Positions 1-5,500 of a stretch of DNA of 5,758 nucleotides are shown here, one piece after another; positions within the stretch are counted from its first letter, which is position 1, and the number at the start of each line of letters is the position of its first letter. Source of the DNA: Fusobacteriaceae bacterium (GTDB taxonomy: Bacteria > Fusobacteriota > Fusobacteriia > Fusobacteriales > Fusobacteriaceae); contig DAOUPY010000116.1 of the NCBI GenBank assembly GCA_030625925.1, positions 1 to 5,758 of the forward strand, read 5' to 3'. The position numbers were made by a program, and so were the translations under genes. Below the pieces are notes generated by a model, which was given only the letters and a program-made list of their open reading frames with translations, made no database searches and was not told the DNA's origin.

Positions 1-282
1 AACATTTAAAAATAATTCTCCTTTTTTTCTTCTGTCTTTTTTTCTCTGAAGATTCTTTAAGTAAAGTTTTCCCTTGTCGGTTATAACCCTTCCTCTATAC
101 CCGTCTTTTAAAGTAAAGCCAATATTATCTAAATTGAAAAGAATTCTCCCAATAGTTGCCTCACTGATATTTATCTTTAAATTTTTAAGTTCTCTTTTTA
201 TTAGAGAAGCCCCTGTAGGTTTTTTATGTTTTTCAAGGAGTTTCAATATAGAGTAATCGTAGTTTACATCATCATTATTCAC
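1..282 (-). CDS. Divergent winged-helix transcriptional regulator, N-terminal part (partial)
   Basis: Reading the minus strand from a GTG at 282-280 gives 94 uninterrupted codons to the window edge, so the C-terminal part is missing. GAGGTGA at 297-291 lies 8 bases upstream, and no ATG occurs early in this frame, so GTG is the likely start. Residues 10-53 look like a helix-turn-helix, with the probable recognition helix at SEATIGRILFNLD (40-52). Residues 55-71 form a wing with the pattern GF-x4-GYRGR-x-IT-x2-G. This resembles the HTH_12 (RNase R/NrpR-type) winged helix that, in anaerobic Firmicutes and Fusobacteria, is often joined to a C-terminal FCD ligand-binding domain. That second domain is inferred, not seen. 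A basic linker follows (about residues 78-87, rich in K and R). Its divergent position suggests it controls the dehydrogenase operon and possibly itself; activator or repressor cannot be decided. Confidence 0.8.
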   Translation of the reverse strand, partial: MNNDDVNYDYSILKLLEKHKKPTGASLIKRELKNLKINISEATIGRILFNLDNIGFTLKDGYRGRVITDKGKLYLKNLQRKKDRRKKGELFLNV

Positions 283-318
283 TTTTTTTTTCACCTCGAT
301 TTATTTGATTCCATTTTA

Positions 319-346
319 ATTATACTTCAATTTTATCTAAAAGCAA
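319..346 (-). promoter_or_regulatory. Candidate promoter of the divergent regulator
   Basis: On the minus strand, TTGCTT (346-341) is followed after 16 bases by a perfect TATAAT (324-319). Transcription would begin near 312, giving a leader of about 30 bases before the GTG at 282. One copy of a 12-base direct repeat (324-335) lies in the spacer and touches the -10 box, so a protein bound there would interfere with this promoter. Confidence 0.55.
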
Positions 347-406
347 AATTTCGCTACTCATCTATGAGGGGTGTTTTAAATCTGCAGAACAAAAACTTCA
401 ATTTTA
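324..406. repeat. Two copies of a 12-base direct repeat
   Basis: ACTTCAATTTTA occurs at 324-335 and again, identically, at 395-406, with starts 71 bases apart. The first copy lies inside the regulator promoter. The second overlaps the right arm of the imperfect hairpin at 368-415. About seven helical turns separate them, which would suit a regulator binding both sites on one face of the DNA. The region is very AT-rich, so a chance repeat is possible. Confidence 0.5.
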
Positions 407-415
407 AGACACTTC
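368..415. repeat. Imperfect hairpin in the divergent control region
   Basis: GTGTTTTAAA (371-380) can pair with TTTAAGACAC (403-412) through ten base pairs, one of them G-U. The stem can extend outward by three more (368-370 with 413-415, two of them G-U). The 22-base loop begins with the 8-base palindrome TCTGCAGA (381-388). No T-run follows, so it is not an intrinsic terminator. It lies upstream of both predicted promoters, which favours a DNA-binding site over an RNA element. Confidence 0.35.
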
Positions 416-455
416 GATTAAACTCGTTGAAAATACATAAAGTGAAAAAAACAAC

Positions 456-489
456 AATATTTATTTTATAGATAATAAAAATAAATATT
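456..489. repeat. Perfect 12-bp AT-only inverted repeat, possible operator
   Basis: AATATTTATTTT (456-467) and AAAATAAATATT (478-489) are exact reverse complements around a 10-base spacer. The site ends about 10 bases upstream of the -35 candidate for the operon (499). The lack of any G or C in the stem makes a strong RNA hairpin unlikely. A dimeric regulator or a cruciform-prone element is more plausible. The divergent regulator is the obvious candidate ligand, but this is inferred from position only. Confidence 0.5.
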
Positions 490-496
490 ATTTTTA
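476..496. repeat. Second palindrome overlapping the inverted repeat
   Basis: TAAAAATAA (476-484) and TTATTTTTA (488-496) are exact reverse complements around the three bases ATA. It shares the right arm of the 456-489 inverted repeat, so the two pairings are mutually exclusive. It ends two bases before the TTGCTT -35 candidate at 499. Confidence 0.45.
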
Positions 497-498
497 GG

Positions 499-529
499 TT
501 GCTTTCACAGATAATCTCAGCCATATACT
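499..529 (+). promoter_or_regulatory. Candidate promoter of the dehydrogenase operon
   Basis: TTGCTT (499-504) and TATACT (524-529) are separated by 19 bases, longer than the optimal 17, so this would be a weak promoter dependent on an activator. Transcription would start near 535, leaving a leader of about 40 bases. The palindromes at 456-496 lie just upstream of the -35 box, where activators commonly bind. No riboswitch-like structure is visible in the short leader. Confidence 0.35.
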
Positions 530-576
530 TAACTTGTAATCATTTTACTAGTTAGATAAAAAAAGGAGGTTATAAG

Positions 577-888
577 ATGAGGATAGTTGATCATCCCATA
601 CTGGGGAAGGAAGAAAGGACAAACAATGTGACTATTTATTACAATGGGAAGCCTTTAAATGCTTTGGCAGGTGAAACAATAGCGGCAACTCTTATGAGTG
701 CGGGAATAAGAAAATTTAGAAAAACTCCTAAATACAAGAGGGATAGAGGAGTTTATTGCGGGATAGGAAGATGTACAGACTGTGTTATGGTAGTAAATGG
801 GAAACCAAATGTCAGAACATGTGTAACTCCTGTAGAAGAAGGAATGAGTGTAGAAACACAGATTGGATATGGAAAGGGGGAGGAGTAA
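577..888 (+). CDS. (2Fe-2S)-binding subunit of amino-acid/amine dehydrogenase (HcnA-like)
   Basis: This 103-residue protein starts at the ATG 6 bases after a perfect AGGAGGT (564-570). It matches the Fer2_4 type of plant-like [2Fe-2S] domain found in HcnA, LhpF-type subunits and the N-terminus of heterotetrameric sarcosine oxidase alpha. The likely cluster ligands are C61, C66, C69 and C82 (C-x4-C-x2-C-x12-C). Preceding them is the family pattern of a short beta-strand region (YYNGKPLNALAGETIAATL, residues 21-39) and a basic stretch (45-57). It has no signal peptide and should be cytoplasmic. Its stop overlaps the start of the next gene by one base (TAATG), so the two are translationally coupled and probably form one functional unit. 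In many relatives these two domains are one polypeptide. It should pass electrons within the complex; the exact place in the chain is inferred. Confidence 0.88.
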   Translation: MRIVDHPILGKEERTNNVTIYYNGKPLNALAGETIAATLMSAGIRKFRKTPKYKRDRGVYCGIGRCTDCVMVVNGKPNVRTCVTPVEEGMSVETQIGYGKGEE

Positions 889-1988
889 TGAAAGAAACTC
901 AGGTTGTAATTATAGGCGGCGGTCCTGCAGGTCTTGCTGCAGGCATAGAAATTGCAAAATCCGGGGGGAAAGTTACTGTTTTAGATGAAAATAAAAAACC
1001 CGGAGGACAGCTTTTTAAACAAATTCATAAGTTCTTTGGTTCTAGGGAACATCTGGCAGGAACCAGGGGATATGAGATAGGAACAAAACTTTTGGAGGAA
1101 ACGAAGGAATTGGGAGTGGACGTTATACTGGATGCTCCTGTTTACGGGATATTTGAGGGGAAGACAGCGGTTTACTCAAAAGATGGAAAACAGCATCAAA
1201 TAAAAGGAGATAAAATCATCCTTGCAACAGGGGCTACAGAAAATACCCTTGCTTTTCCAGGATCTGATCTCCCTGGTGTTATGGGAGCTGGAGCCGCTCA
1301 AACAATGATAAATGTAAATAGAGTACTTCCAGGAAAGAAAGTTCTTATGGTCGGATCAGGGAATGTAGGATTAATTGTTTCCTATCAGTTGATGCAGGCC
1401 GGAGCCGATGTAGTTGGATTGGTAGAAGCAGCTCCAAATGTAAGTGGATACGGTGTTCATGCTTCTAAGATCAGCCGCGGAGGAGTTCCTATTTATACTT
1501 CTCATACTGTAAAAAGAGCCATGGGAGATGGGGAAGTCAGTAAGGTAGAGATCTGTGAGCTGGATGAAAAATTTCAAATGGTTGAAGGGACGGAGAAGAT
1601 TTTAGATGTCGATACTATCTGTATTGCTGTGGGACTCAGTCCTATGTCTGAAATAGCCTGGACTATTGGCTGTGACTTTACATTTATTCCTTCCTTTGGG
1701 GGACATGTTCCGAAACACAATGAAAATATGGAATCTACTCTTCCGGGAATATATGTTTCAGGAGATATTTCAGGAGTGGAAGAAGCAAGTTCTGCCATGG
1801 AAGAGGGGCGTCTAGCTGGTATAGCGGCTTCAGAGGCTTTGGGACTTTATAGTGAAGAGAAAGCCAAAGAACTTAAAGACCAGGTATGGAAGAGATTAAA
1901 TGCATTGAGAGATGGAGAATTTGGTGAAAAAAGAAAATTGTCTAAAAAGATTCAGATAAGTAGATATATGGAGGATGCGAATGAATAG
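888..1988 (+). CDS. FAD/NAD(P)-dependent oxidoreductase subunit (HcnB / PDH-alpha-like)
   Basis: The protein has 366 residues. The ATG at 888 follows GGGAGGAG (878-885) and gives a family-correct N-terminus; an upstream in-frame ATG at 756 would only add translated neighbour sequence. Residues 10-15 (GGGPAG) form the FAD Rossmann motif, with the acidic end of the second strand at 33-34 and PGGQ at 38-41. LATGATE (112-118) is the typical second FAD contact. GSGNVG (156-161) is a second Rossmann motif for NAD(P). PGIYVSGD (286-293) is the C-terminal FAD motif. No CxxC redox pair is seen in the nucleotide domain, so it is not a thioredoxin reductase. It matches the middle part of HcnB, opine oxidase A and sarcosine oxidase alpha, but it lacks their C-terminal BFD-like [2Fe-2S] domain, which is a separate gene at 2487-2750. 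Its probable role is electron transfer between the Fe-S chain and NAD(P). Confidence 0.9.
   Translation: MKETQVVIIGGGPAGLAAGIEIAKSGGKVTVLDENKKPGGQLFKQIHKFFGSREHLAGTRGYEIGTKLLEETKELGVDVILDAPVYGIFEGKTAVYSKDGKQHQIKGDKIILATGATENTLAFPGSDLPGVMGAGAAQTMINVNRVLPGKKVLMVGSGNVGLIVSYQLMQAGADVVGLVEAAPNVSGYGVHASKISRGGVPIYTSHTVKRAMGDGEVSKVEICELDEKFQMVEGTEKILDVDTICIAVGLSPMSEIAWTIGCDFTFIPSFGGHVPKHNENMESTLPGIYVSGDISGVEEASSAMEEGRLAGIAASEALGLYSEEKAKELKDQVWKRLNALRDGEFGEKRKLSKKIQISRYMEDANE
1970..1974 (+). promoter_or_regulatory. Ribosome binding site that decides the ferredoxin start
   Basis: GGAGG at 1970-1974 touches the ATG at 1975, leaving no spacer. It is 6 bases from the in-frame ATG at 1981, the normal distance. 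The start at 1981 is therefore preferred, which makes the overlap with the previous gene 8 bases (ATGAATAG). Confidence 0.7.
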
Positions 1989-2481
1989 AGGAGTAAAGTT
2001 TACGGGAGTTCCTTCCATGGAGGAGATAAAAGCCTGCCCTGGATGTCCAAGTGAGGAAAGATTTGAAAAAGGGCCTGTTGTAGCAATAGAATGTGTTCAG
2101 AAGATACCGTGTAATCCCTGTGAGGCTGCCTGTCCCTTTGGTGCAATAGAGGTGGGGAGTTCGATTACAAACCTTCCTAAATTAGACGAGGAAAAATGTA
2201 TAGGGTGTGGGATATGTATTCCAAAATGTCCCGGATTAGCTATCTTTAAAATTCATAAAAACTACAGTGAAAAAACTTCAACGGTAGAATTTCCATTTGA
2301 ATATCTTCCCCTTCCTGAAAAAGGAGACCAGGTGCCTTGCGGGAACCGGTTTGGAAAATATATCGCTGATGGTAAAGTATTGGATGTAAAAAATGAGAAA
2401 AAAAATGATGGTACAACTCTTATCAGCGTAGAAATTCCAAAAGAATATTTTATGGAAATAAGAACCATCTATAGGGGGTAA
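1981..2481 (+). CDS. 4Fe-4S dicluster ferredoxin subunit
   Basis: This 166-residue, cysteine-rich protein has two ferredoxin-like motifs. The second is canonical: C73, C76, C79, C83 followed by P (CIGCGICIPKCP). The first is spaced C38-x5-C44-x2-C47-x3-C51-P, with a longer first gap than the usual two residues. In classical diclusters the last cysteine of each motif serves the other cluster. An additional CPGC pair (C19, C22) and C120 make eleven cysteines, so a third metal site is possible. The C-terminal 45 residues (about 121-166) have no cysteine and look like a beta-rich docking segment. It matches, in kind and size (about 18 kDa), the gamma subunit reported for the Thermococcus dye-linked L-proline dehydrogenase complex. 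Overlap with the upstream gene and a gap of five bases to the next place it firmly inside the operon. Confidence 0.85.
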   Translation: MNRGVKFTGVPSMEEIKACPGCPSEERFEKGPVVAIECVQKIPCNPCEAACPFGAIEVGSSITNLPKLDEEKCIGCGICIPKCPGLAIFKIHKNYSEKTSTVEFPFEYLPLPEKGDQVPCGNRFGKYIADGKVLDVKNEKKNDGTTLISVEIPKEYFMEIRTIYRG

Positions 2482-2486
2482 AAATA

Positions 2487-2750
2487 ATGTGTGATGATAA
2501 AGTTTTTGTATGCAGATGTCAGGAAGTAACGGTAGAAGATGTAAAAGAAGCTATAAAAGATGGGGCTACAACTGTAGCCGGGATAAAAATAAGAACTCAT
2601 GCAGGAATGGGTCTCTGTCAGGGAAGAAGTTGTGGAAAGATTATTGCCAGAATGCTCTCCGAAGTAGAATCTCCGGAAAAAATAACTCCAGGTTCATCCA
2701 GGCCGCCTGCAAGGGTAGCAAAGATAAGTGAATTTTTGGAGGTGAAATAG
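2487..2750 (+). CDS. BFD-like (2Fe-2S)-binding subunit
   Basis: This 87-residue protein starts 8 bases after a G-rich binding site (GGGGG, 2474-2478). The BFD-like [2Fe-2S] ligand set is clear: C9-x-C11 near the N-terminus and C44-x4-C49 (LCQGRSCG) after two predicted helices. VTVEDVKEAIKDGATTVAGIK (residues 14-34) is the typical helical segment of this fold. The tail RPPARVAKISEF resembles the C-terminal end of HcnB and opine oxidase A chains, where this domain is fused to the FAD/NAD(P) domain. Here it is a free-standing subunit of about 9 kDa, comparable to the small delta subunit reported for the hyperthermophile proline dehydrogenase complex. It probably bridges the DAO-type flavin subunit and the other Fe-S carriers. 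The binding site of the next gene (GGAGGTGA, 2738-2745) lies within its last codons. Confidence 0.88.
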   Translation: MCDDKVFVCRCQEVTVEDVKEAIKDGATTVAGIKIRTHAGMGLCQGRSCGKIIARMLSEVESPEKITPGSSRPPARVAKISEFLEVK

Positions 2751-2755
2751 CGGCT

Positions 2756-3934
2756 ATGAACGATAAAAATATAAATGATACAGATGTAATAGTAATAGGT
2801 GGAGGCGTAATCGGTACTTCTATAGCCTATAACCTGTCTAAAAGAGGAAAAAAAGTAACTCTCTTCGAAAAATATGATCATGCCAGAGGTGCATCGGGTT
2901 CTAGTGACCAGCTGGTATTGATGCAGTCTAAAAAACCAGGGGTGCATTTAGCCTTGGCTCTTGAAAGTTTAAAGATGTATAAAAATTTAGAAGAAGAATT
3001 AGGAGAACCTATACACTTTAGACAAAAAGGCGGTATGATTCTCATTGAAAATGAGCAAGAGATGGAGATAATGAAGGGATTTGTAGAAAAACAGAAAAAA
3101 ACAGGGCTGGATGTTGATATTATTTCACTGGATGAGGTGAATAAACTTCAGCCGGGAATCTCTCAGCATATTATAGGAGCCACTTACAGTCCCATGGATG
3201 GAGAAGTTGATCCTATAGCCTTAAATATAGCTTTTGCAAAGGGAGCTAAGGCCAATGGAACTAAGATAATGCTGGGAACGGAAGTAAAGGATATAATTAC
3301 AGAGGGGAAAAAAGCAATAGGTGTAGAGACTTCCAAAGGGAAATTTTATGCTCCTGCTATAATTAATGCAGCCGGCGTATGGGCTCCCCTCCTATGTGAG
3401 AAATTAGGAATAGAAGCTCCTATAAAACCAAGAAGGGGTCAAATCTGCATAACCGATGAAGTGGATTATTTTATAGATATGCCTATTCTTTCAGCAAAAT
3501 ATATGATGGCAAAACATAATCCGGATCTTTTAAAGGATGCTCCTGAAATGATTGCAAAATTAGGAATAGGACTTGCACTCAGTCAGTCTCCAAAGGGAAA
3601 TATCATGTTTGGAGCTACAAGAGAATTTGTGGGTTATGATAAAAACGTTACCTATGAAGGGATCGGAGAGGTAATTAGAAATGCAGTTACTTATTTTCCT
3701 CAGTTAAAAGACATGAGTATAATAAGAACTATGGGAGGATTGAGACCATTTACTCCAGACGGTCTTCCCCTCATCGGATGGACTAAAATAGAGGGGTTTT
3801 TTATGGCTGCAGGTCATGAGGGAGACGGAATCGCCCTGGCTCCAGTAACCGGAAAAGTTGTGGCAGATCTTATCATGGATGGGAAAACATTCGTGGATAT
3901 GTCGGGCTTCGATCCAAATCGTTTCCAAAAGTAA
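2756..3934 (+). CDS. DAO-family FAD-dependent amino-acid/amine dehydrogenase, catalytic subunit (HcnC / PDH-beta-like)
   Basis: The protein has 392 residues and starts 10 bases after GGAGGTGA. GGGVIG (15-20) is the FAD Rossmann motif and E38 is the acidic residue that normally binds the adenosine ribose. RGASGSSDQ (44-52) is the family's flavin-contact loop, followed by the subgroup-like QSKKPG (57-62). DGEVDP (148-153) and INAAGVWAP (202-210) are typical DAO-fold segments. MGGLRPFTPDGLPLIG (326-341) and AGHEGDGIALAP (352-363) close the FAD and active-site region; R330 is a plausible carboxylate-binding residue. There is no signal peptide or membrane segment, so it should act in the cytoplasm. 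As the oxidising subunit it would remove two electrons from a C-N bond to give an imine. Candidate substrates known for the family are glycine, sarcosine, D-amino acids, L-proline, hydroxyproline and opines; the sequence does not decide among them. Confidence 0.88.
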   Translation: MNDKNINDTDVIVIGGGVIGTSIAYNLSKRGKKVTLFEKYDHARGASGSSDQLVLMQSKKPGVHLALALESLKMYKNLEEELGEPIHFRQKGGMILIENEQEMEIMKGFVEKQKKTGLDVDIISLDEVNKLQPGISQHIIGATYSPMDGEVDPIALNIAFAKGAKANGTKIMLGTEVKDIITEGKKAIGVETSKGKFYAPAIINAAGVWAPLLCEKLGIEAPIKPRRGQICITDEVDYFIDMPILSAKYMMAKHNPDLLKDAPEMIAKLGIGLALSQSPKGNIMFGATREFVGYDKNVTYEGIGEVIRNAVTYFPQLKDMSIIRTMGGLRPFTPDGLPLIGWTKIEGFFMAAGHEGDGIALAPVTGKVVADLIMDGKTFVDMSGFDPNRFQK

Positions 3935-3942
3935 GGTGCTAA

Positions 3943-3954
3943 AATAAATTTATT
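3943..3954. repeat. Short AT palindrome between dehydrogenase and symporter genes
   Basis: AATAAATTTATT is a perfect 12-base palindrome in the 60-base gap. It has no loop, no GC and no following T-run, so it does not look like a terminator. No promoter is evident in this gap either, so the symporter is probably read with the upstream genes. Confidence 0.25.
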
Positions 3955-3994
3955 CGAATCATTGATGATAAGATAATAATTAGGAGGTATTTTT

Positions 3995-5413
3995 ATGGGT
4001 CGTATTTTTTATATTGTTCTAGCTACAGCAGTGGTGCTCCTGGGAAGTGGGGCTATATCGGTATATATAGGTAAAAAGTTTAATACCAGTGAAGACTGGG
4101 ATGTAGGGGGGCGTTCACTTCCCCTATATGTTACTGTAGGTTCACAATTTGCAACCGTTATGGGTGGCGGAATGTTGGTAGCCCATGTAGGATTAGGATA
4201 TAGTAGTGGTTGGGCAACTCTGACCTACGGTATACTTTTATCGGGAGTAATGTTTATATTAAGTTTCTTTGCTCAGTGGCTGAGGACTCAGGAATTTACA
4301 ACTATTCCAGATATTTTAGAAAGATTTTATGGTAAGAGCAAGGCTCTTACCATAGTGGCTGTATTAGCCACTATAATAGTTCCCTTTGGTTGGATTTGTA
4401 CACAGTTAGTGGCAGTTTCAAAATTATTTTCAAATTTATTGGGCGTATCACCAGTTATATTGATAATTATCTTTGCAGCCATCAGTTTACTCTTTGTTCT
4501 TCCAGCAGGATTAGCGTCGGTAGCCTGGACAGATTTTATCTTCAGTGCTTTTATGATTGTGGTATCCATAGGTTCTCTTGTATTTGCGTTTAAGATGGGA
4601 GGAGGGATCACCAATATTTTTTCAAATCTTCCCGCCGAGACAAAGGCTTTTCCTCAGAGTATGACATCGGTAGGCTGGCCAACCATATTACTCTGGATGT
4701 TTGCAATACTTCCAGGAGGATTAACCAATCAGATGTATTATCAAAGGATAGGAGCTGTTAAAAATATAAAGGACGCTAAAAAAAGTCTTATATATAGTGG
4801 AATATTAATCTTATTGGCCGAATTTTGGGCAATTTATTTAGGATTCTCAATCAGAAGTATGGCACCTAATCTACAACCAGAGATGGCATCGGCATGGTTT
4901 TTAAATAGATTACCGATATGGTTTTTAGCTATATATTCAGGATTTCTTGTAGCGACTATTATCTCCACTATAGATAGTGCTATCCAAACAGTTGTGGTTA
5001 ATTTTACCACAGATATTTTAGGGAAGGTAATAAAGACAGATACTATGAGTTCAAAAAAACGTTTACATATTTCAAGGTTATTTGCAGTAGGTGTAACAGC
5101 TGCGGCTGTTATTATAGCCATAATATTCCCTGAAGCATTAAAACTTTTAGTTCTTACCTATGCATTCTCAGCTTCGGTATTATTAGCTCCTATATTTTTA
5201 GGTTATTTTTTTAAAGAATCAAATTTTTTAACTGTTCAAGGAGTAGTAGCAAGTATGAGTTTAGGATTCTTAGCATGCCTGTCAGGATTTTTATTAAAAA
5301 CAACTATACCATATGTACTTTTAGGAATAATCACTTCATTTATTTCACTGCTCGTTGTGAGTAAGTTTACTAAAAGAGAATCTGAAGTGGCTAAAGAGGA
5401 GTTTGACTCTTAG
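3995..5413 (+). CDS. Sodium:solute symporter, SSS family
   Basis: This 472-residue, highly hydrophobic protein starts 6 bases after a perfect AGGAGGT (3982-3988). It appears to have about 13 membrane helices, the first at roughly residues 5-25, and a short charged tail (KRESEVAKEEFDS). SSS hallmarks are GGRSLP (38-43), EFTTIPDILERFYG (100-113), GLASVAWTD (172-180) and the cytoplasmic QRIGAVKNIKDAKKS (250-264). The helix segment ATIISTIDSAIQT (320-332) carries S324 and T325 at the position of the second sodium site of this family. The length is normal. It lies 60 bases after the DAO-type gene, so it is likely the importer of the dehydrogenase substrate; the solute cannot be told from the sequence. 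Leucine codons shift towards TTA in the second half, unlike the upstream genes. Two adjacent perfect hairpins lie in the coding sequence at 4328-4374. Confidence 0.9.
   Translation: MGRIFYIVLATAVVLLGSGAISVYIGKKFNTSEDWDVGGRSLPLYVTVGSQFATVMGGGMLVAHVGLGYSSGWATLTYGILLSGVMFILSFFAQWLRTQEFTTIPDILERFYGKSKALTIVAVLATIIVPFGWICTQLVAVSKLFSNLLGVSPVILIIIFAAISLLFVLPAGLASVAWTDFIFSAFMIVVSIGSLVFAFKMGGGITNIFSNLPAETKAFPQSMTSVGWPTILLWMFAILPGGLTNQMYYQRIGAVKNIKDAKKSLIYSGILILLAEFWAIYLGFSIRSMAPNLQPEMASAWFLNRLPIWFLAIYSGFLVATIISTIDSAIQTVVVNFTTDILGKVIKTDTMSSKKRLHISRLFAVGVTAAAVIIAIIFPEALKLLVLTYAFSASVLLAPIFLGYFFKESNFLTVQGVVASMSLGFLACLSGFLLKTTIPYVLLGIITSFISLLVVSKFTKRESEVAKEEFDS
4328..4374. repeat. Two adjacent perfect hairpins inside the symporter gene
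   Basis: The first stem pairs TATGGTAAGAGC (4328-4339) with GCTCTTACCATA (4343-4354), twelve perfect base pairs around the loop AAG. The second pairs ATAGTGGCT (4352-4360) with AGCCACTAT (4366-4374), nine perfect pairs around GTATT. They share three bases, ATA. They encode residues of about 112-127, a normal part of the family, so they arise from codon choice and are not an insertion. No T-run follows, so a classical terminator is unlikely. An RNA-processing or stability site is possible. Confidence 0.6.
5094..5111. repeat. Small hairpin in the symporter gene
   Basis: TAACAGC (5094-5100) and GCTGTTA (5105-5111) are exact reverse complements around the tetraloop TGCG. It is coding sequence, and a single 7-bp hairpin of this kind may be chance. 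Confidence 0.2.
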
Positions 5414-5443
5414 TACTAGATAAGATTTAAAGATATGCAATAT

Positions 5444-5480
5444 TTGTAGAATTTGATTTGTCGTTAATATAATATTATAC
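5444..5480 (+). promoter_or_regulatory. Candidate promoter upstream of the RidA-like gene
   Basis: The 87-base gap after the symporter contains a perfect TATAAT (5468-5473) with TTGTAG (5444-5449) 18 bases before it. An overlapping alternative is TTGATT (5453-5458), 17 bases, TATACA (5476-5481). The first would start transcription near 5480, giving a leader of about 20 bases. The gap has no GC-rich hairpin with a T-run, so read-through from the symporter is also likely. Confidence 0.4.
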
Positions 5481-5500
5481 AGTATAGAGGAGTGAATTGA

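Noticed and set aside
74..256. Plus-strand open frame of 60 codons
   Set aside because: It lies opposite the winged-helix regulator gene, has no ribosome binding site and its translation is low-complexity hydrophobic sequence without a recognisable fold.
226..471. Plus-strand open frame of 81 codons crossing the control region
   Set aside because: It overlaps the regulator start and both promoter elements, lacks a binding site before its ATG, and its composition just reflects AT-rich DNA.
756..887. Longer N-terminus for the FAD/NAD(P) oxidoreductase starting at the ATG at 756
   Set aside because: These 44 codons read the Fer2 gene in another frame. The ATG at 888 has a binding site and gives a standard Rossmann start.
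1975..1980. Alternative ferredoxin start at the ATG at 1975
   Set aside because: The GGAGG sequence directly touches this ATG. The ATG at 1981 has proper spacing.
888..1988. Thioredoxin reductase or glutamate synthase small subunit identity for the FAD/NAD(P) protein
   Set aside because: There is no CxxC redox pair and no N-terminal Fe-S domain in this chain, and the operon context with Fer2, BFD and DAO proteins fits the HcnB-like family.
2510..2731. Plus-strand frame of 73 codons within the BFD gene
   Set aside because: It is a frame shadow of the BFD-like gene, whose own frame has all four cluster cysteines and a binding site.
1371..5121. Several minus-strand open frames of 68-109 codons opposite the operon and symporter
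   Set aside because: All are antisense to genes with clear family motifs, lack good binding sites and show no recognisable domains.
5411..5418. TAGTACTA palindrome at the symporter stop, considered as a terminator
   Set aside because: Eight AT-rich bases with no loop and no T-run cannot form an intrinsic terminator.
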